Below, piece by piece: positions 6,357 to 9,190 of a stretch of 9,190 nt of DNA. The stretch is from Prevotellaceae bacterium (lineage in GTDB: Bacteria; Bacteroidota; Bacteroidia; Bacteroidales; UBA932). Within the stretch, counting starts at the first letter, position 1; each line of letters starts with the position of its first letter. The notes under the pieces were generated by a model that saw nothing but the letters and a program-made list of their open reading frames with translations, had not been told where the DNA came from and did not search any database. The stretch lies in the NCBI GenBank assembly GCA_031264875.1, contig JAISDK010000168.1:1-9190 (forward strand), given 5' to 3'. The translations under genes and the position numbers were made by a program.

Positions 6357-6379
6357 CGCGTTATTTGTAATGGAAAATT

Positions 6380-9010
6380 ATGACATCAAAAGAAATAAGG
6401 GCAACCTTTTTAAATTTTTTTAAAAGCAAGGGACATGAGATAGTTCCTTCTGCATCCATGATAGTGAAAAACGATCCGACACTGATGTTTACCAATGCCG
6501 GAATGAATCAGTTTAAAGACATTTTTCTGGGAAACGGAACAGTGAACGCAAACAGAATCGCCGACACGCAGAAATGTCTCAGAGTTTCAGGGAAACACAA
6601 CGATCTCGAAGAAGTCGGTCACGACACTTATCACCACACCATGTTCGAGATGCTTGGCAACTGGTCGTTTGGAGATTACTTCAAGAAAGAAGCGATAGAC
6701 TGGGCATGGGAATTGCTTCACAAAGTATATGGCATACCTGCAGACAGGCTGTATGCCACGATTTTCGAAGGTTCCGAAAAAGACGGTACCGAAAGAGACA
6801 CGGAGGCTTTCGACCTGTGGAAACAGTATCTCCCCGAAAACAGAATACTTCCGGGAAACAAAAAAGACAATTTCTGGGAAATGGGCGATACCGGCCCCTG
6901 CGGCCCCTGCAGCGAGATTCATATTGACCTGAGAACCGACGACGAACGTGCCGTAACACCCGGCGAAGCGCTGGTAAATAAGGACAATCCCCTGGTGATA
7001 GAGATTTGGAATTTGGTATTCATGCAGTTCAACCGCAAAGCCGACGGAAGCCTGGAACCACTTCCCGCAAAGCATGTCGATACGGGAATGGGATTTGAAC
7101 GACTGTGCATGGCGTTGCAGGGTACAACAAGCAATTATGACACCGATGTTTTTCAGCCCGTAATCAAAAAAATAGCCGGACTGTCGGGAAAAAAGTACGG
7201 AGACAACAAAGATGCGGATATCGCAATGCGCGTAGTTGCCGACCATTTGAGAGCCATTAGCTTTTCGATTGCCGACGGCCAGCTGCCCTCGAATGTGAAA
7301 GCGGGGTACGTCATCAGGAGGATATTGCGCCGGGCTGTACGCTATGGATATACCTTCCTTGATTTTGACAGGCCGTTTATCTGCGAACTGGTGGAAACTC
7401 TGGTTGATGAAATGGGCGAGACATTCCCCGAACTGCTCAGGCAGCAACAGCTGATAGAGAAAGTCATTCGCGAAGAAGAACTGTCGTTTTTGCGTACGCT
7501 CGTAATAGGAATCGGCATGCTCGACAAGCTCATTCGCGAAAGTAAAAAACAGGAAGAAATACAGATCAGCGGCGCAAATATATTTACACTGTACGACACT
7601 TACGGATTTCCACTCGACCTTACAGAACTGATTTTAAAAGAACATGGACTGTTGGCCGATAAAGAGGGATTTGATTCGGAAATGCAAAAGCAAAAAAAAC
7701 GCGCCCGCAATGCTGCATCAATAGAAGTTGATGACTGGATTGTACTGAGGGAAGGAGAATCGGAATTTGTTGGATACGACTGTAATTCGGTCGAAACCGA
7801 AATACTCCGATACCGGAAAGTGAAGCAGAAAGACAGGAATTTTTACCAGATTATCCTCAACAAAACCCCTTTCTATGCCGAAATGGGCGGTCAGGTTGGC
7901 GACAGCGGCCTGCTGGAATCGGAAGCGGAGAATATAGAAATATTTGACACTAAAAAAGAAAACAATCTTTCGGTACATCTTGCAAAAAAACTGCCCAATA
8001 ACCTGTCCGGAACATTCATGGCGTCGGTAAACGCCGTAAAACGGACAGCTACGGAATGTAATCACTCTGCTACACATCTCCTTCACTATGCCTTGAGGAA
8101 AGTACTGGGAACGCATGTCGAGCAAAAAGGATCCTTTGTATCTTCCGATATTCTGCGCTTTGACTTTTCTCACTTCCAAAAAGTCACCATCGAGGAAATC
8201 AGGCAGGTCGAATGTCTCGTCACAAAAGCGATAAGAGACAATATTCCGCTTGACGAGTATCGGAACATTCACATTGACGAGGCAAAATCGATGGGTGCAA
8301 TGGCGCTGTTCGGAGAAAAATACGGAGACAAGGTAAGAGTAATCCGCTTCGGCGATTCAATCGAACTCTGTGGCGGCACTCACATCAGTCAAACCGGAAG
8401 CATCGGTACATTCAGAATCGTCAGCGAAAGCTCAATAGCCGCCGGAATACGCAGAATAGAAGCCGTTACTGCCGAAAAATGTGAAGCGTTCCTTTACATA
8501 CAGCAGGATTTGCTACTCAGTGTTCGCGAAATGTTCAGCAATGCGCCTAACCTGATACAGGCATTGCAAAAATTCTTTACCGAAAATCAGGAAATGAAGA
8601 AAATAGTCGATGAATTTAAGAAAGAAAAGCTCGTGATTCTCAAAAACGAACTGATAAAGCAAATACAGGAAATCAATGGAATTAGCGCCCTTATTCTAAG
8701 AAGAGTATATTATCCTTCCGACATTATAAGAGACATAGCGCTCCAGCTGAGAGGAGAATTTACGGAAAAATTCATGTTTCTTACAGGCTCCGAGGCTGAC
8801 AATAAACCTTATATTGCTCTCTTGCTTAGCGATGATCTTGTCAAAAGCGGATTCGACGCTGCAAAACTGGTTCGTTCGGCGGCAAAACAGATTCAGGGCG
8901 GCGGCGGCGGACAGACTCATTTTGCTACCGCCGGCGGAAAAAATATCGACGGATTAAACGATGCTATTGACGAAATTATTGACAATATACAGTCGAAACT
9001 TGAAAATTGA
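6380..9010 (+). CDS. alaS: Alanine--tRNA ligase
   Basis: AlaRS charges tRNA-Ala with alanine and hydrolyses mischarged Ser- or Gly-tRNA-Ala in the cytoplasm. At 876 aa the protein is full length with all expected parts. The class II catalytic core opens FLNFFKSKGHEIVPSASMI, contains GKHNDLEEVGHDTYHHTMFE and GDTGPCGPCSEIH (residues 169-181), and has the motif 3-like DTGMGFER (234-241). The editing domain carries both halves of the zinc site: His562-x3-His566 (HSATH) and Cys664-x3-His668 (CGGTH). The C-terminal C-Ala domain has the glycine run at 840-844 followed by QTHFATAGG. The ATG at 6380 is in frame with the family N-terminus. Another ATG 10 bases upstream is out of frame. The gene has a candidate -7 box at 6349-6356 and diverges from the barrel/cinA cluster. 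Nothing looks broken. Confidence 0.98.
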   Translation: MTSKEIRATFLNFFKSKGHEIVPSASMIVKNDPTLMFTNAGMNQFKDIFLGNGTVNANRIADTQKCLRVSGKHNDLEEVGHDTYHHTMFEMLGNWSFGDYFKKEAIDWAWELLHKVYGIPADRLYATIFEGSEKDGTERDTEAFDLWKQYLPENRILPGNKKDNFWEMGDTGPCGPCSEIHIDLRTDDERAVTPGEALVNKDNPLVIEIWNLVFMQFNRKADGSLEPLPAKHVDTGMGFERLCMALQGTTSNYDTDVFQPVIKKIAGLSGKKYGDNKDADIAMRVVADHLRAISFSIADGQLPSNVKAGYVIRRILRRAVRYGYTFLDFDRPFICELVETLVDEMGETFPELLRQQQLIEKVIREEELSFLRTLVIGIGMLDKLIRESKKQEEIQISGANIFTLYDTYGFPLDLTELILKEHGLLADKEGFDSEMQKQKKRARNAASIEVDDWIVLREGESEFVGYDCNSVETEILRYRKVKQKDRNFYQIILNKTPFYAEMGGQVGDSGLLESEAENIEIFDTKKENNLSVHLAKKLPNNLSGTFMASVNAVKRTATECNHSATHLLHYALRKVLGTHVEQKGSFVSSDILRFDFSHFQKVTIEEIRQVECLVTKAIRDNIPLDEYRNIHIDEAKSMGAMALFGEKYGDKVRVIRFGDSIELCGGTHISQTGSIGTFRIVSESSIAAGIRRIEAVTAEKCEAFLYIQQDLLLSVREMFSNAPNLIQALQKFFTENQEMKKIVDEFKKEKLVILKNELIKQIQEINGISALILRRVYYPSDIIRDIALQLRGEFTEKFMFLTGSEADNKPYIALLLSDDLVKSGFDAAKLVRSAAKQIQGGGGGQTHFATAGGKNIDGLNDAIDEIIDNIQSKLEN

Positions 9011-9045
9011 GAGTGAAATAAATTACATATTTATAGAATAAAAAT

Positions 9046-9190
9046 ATGGCTAAAAAAGAAACAATCAATGTACAGGGAACGGAAATAACGGTTATAGTGT
9101 CAAAGAGTGAAGACTATATTTCGTTGACCGATATGGCTAACGCCAAAGATGGACAGGCAAGAGCTGCCGATATTATCAAAAACTGGATAC
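9046..9190 (+). CDS. KilA-N domain protein, 5' part (cut by window edge)
   Basis: The first 48 codons are present. The protein starts MAKKETINVQGTEITVIVSK and continues with EDYISLTDMANAK and ADIIKNWI. The segment YISLTDMA followed by a charged linker and a 'K-N-W' helix is characteristic of the KilA-N domain, a DNA-binding domain first described in phage P1 KilA and large DNA viruses. It also occurs in many Bacteroidota chromosomal proteins of unknown role. The gene starts 35 bp after the alaS stop, with the AT-rich leader AGAATAAAAAT before the ATG and no clear TAnnTTTG promoter, so transcription from alaS may reach it. The C-terminal part, which would show what is attached to the KilA-N domain, lies outside the window. 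Phage origin, a stress or defence role, and a resident regulator all remain open. Confidence 0.8.
   Translation, partial: MAKKETINVQGTEITVIVSKSEDYISLTDMANAKDGQARAADIIKNWI

Larger units (their letters stand above)
6063..6379. other. Divergent 317-bp region between the barrel gene and alaS
   Basis: This stretch separates the minus-strand barrel/cinA genes from plus-strand alaS. From left to right it holds a 14-bp gap, a 50-codon minus-strand ORF (6077-6229), a minus-strand candidate promoter (6251-6282), an AT-rich spacer with a run of nine T (6263-6271), and a plus-strand -7 element (6349-6356) for alaS. A 68-codon plus-strand reading frame starting from TTG at 6136 overlaps the small ORF and the promoter and looks like chance. 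No T-box-like leader is visible: the alaS transcript predicted from the -7 box has a leader of only about 17 bases. Confidence 0.6.

Noticed and set aside
6587..7447. 286-codon minus-strand frame inside alaS
   Set aside because: It lies antisense to highly conserved AlaRS catalytic motifs. Its translation has no recognisable domain and is a shadow of biased alaS codon use.
7718..8272. 184-codon minus-strand frame inside alaS
   Set aside because: It is antisense to the middle and editing region of AlaRS, has no family features, and has no promoter or partner gene nearby.
8896..8911. GGC-rich run near the end of alaS as a microsatellite
   Set aside because: It encodes the conserved glycine run of the C-Ala domain (residues 840-844), so it is explained by the protein.

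Overview
The window looks like chromosomal DNA from a member of the Bacteroidota, probably order Bacteroidales. Three things point there. The protein sequences match the Bacteroidales versions of these housekeeping families. The -7 elements follow the Bacteroidota TAnnTTTG pattern rather than TATAAT. The leaders are A-rich and lack clear Shine-Dalgarno sequences. The GC content looks moderate to low, and nearly all the content is core metabolism or RNA modification.

Layout. On the plus strand, 2-1147 holds two phospholipid genes: the 3' part of cdsA (CDP-diacylglycerol synthesis) and psd (phosphatidylserine to phosphatidylethanolamine). Two different RluA-family pseudouridine synthases follow (1200-1910 without an S4 domain, 2041-2916 with one). 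A Bacteroidota-type promoter then drives tRNA-Ser(CGA) at 3016-3102, and pyrD (class 2 dihydroorotate dehydrogenase) lies 51 bp downstream. pyrD converges tail to tail, with a 6-bp overlap, on a minus-strand cluster. In transcription order that cluster is a candidate 50-aa small ORF (6229 to 6077), an exported outer-membrane beta-barrel protein (6062 to 5442) and cinA (5439 to 4198). The 317 bp between the barrel gene and alaS hold this small ORF and two divergent candidate promoters. alaS (6380-9010) is complete. The first 48 codons of a KilA-N domain protein (9046 to the window edge) follow it.

Functionally, cdsA and psd serve membrane lipid synthesis. The pseudouridine synthases, tRNA-Ser and alaS serve translation. 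pyrD serves pyrimidine synthesis. cinA probably serves pyridine nucleotide salvage. Only the KilA-N gene hints at accessory or mobile-element ancestry, and it is cut by the window edge. I saw no CRISPR array, insertion sequence, integrase or toxin-antitoxin pair. The least ordinary items are the unlisted 50-aa ORF with its own promoter, the KilA-N gene, and a cysteine at the catalytic-base position of an otherwise class 2 PyrD.
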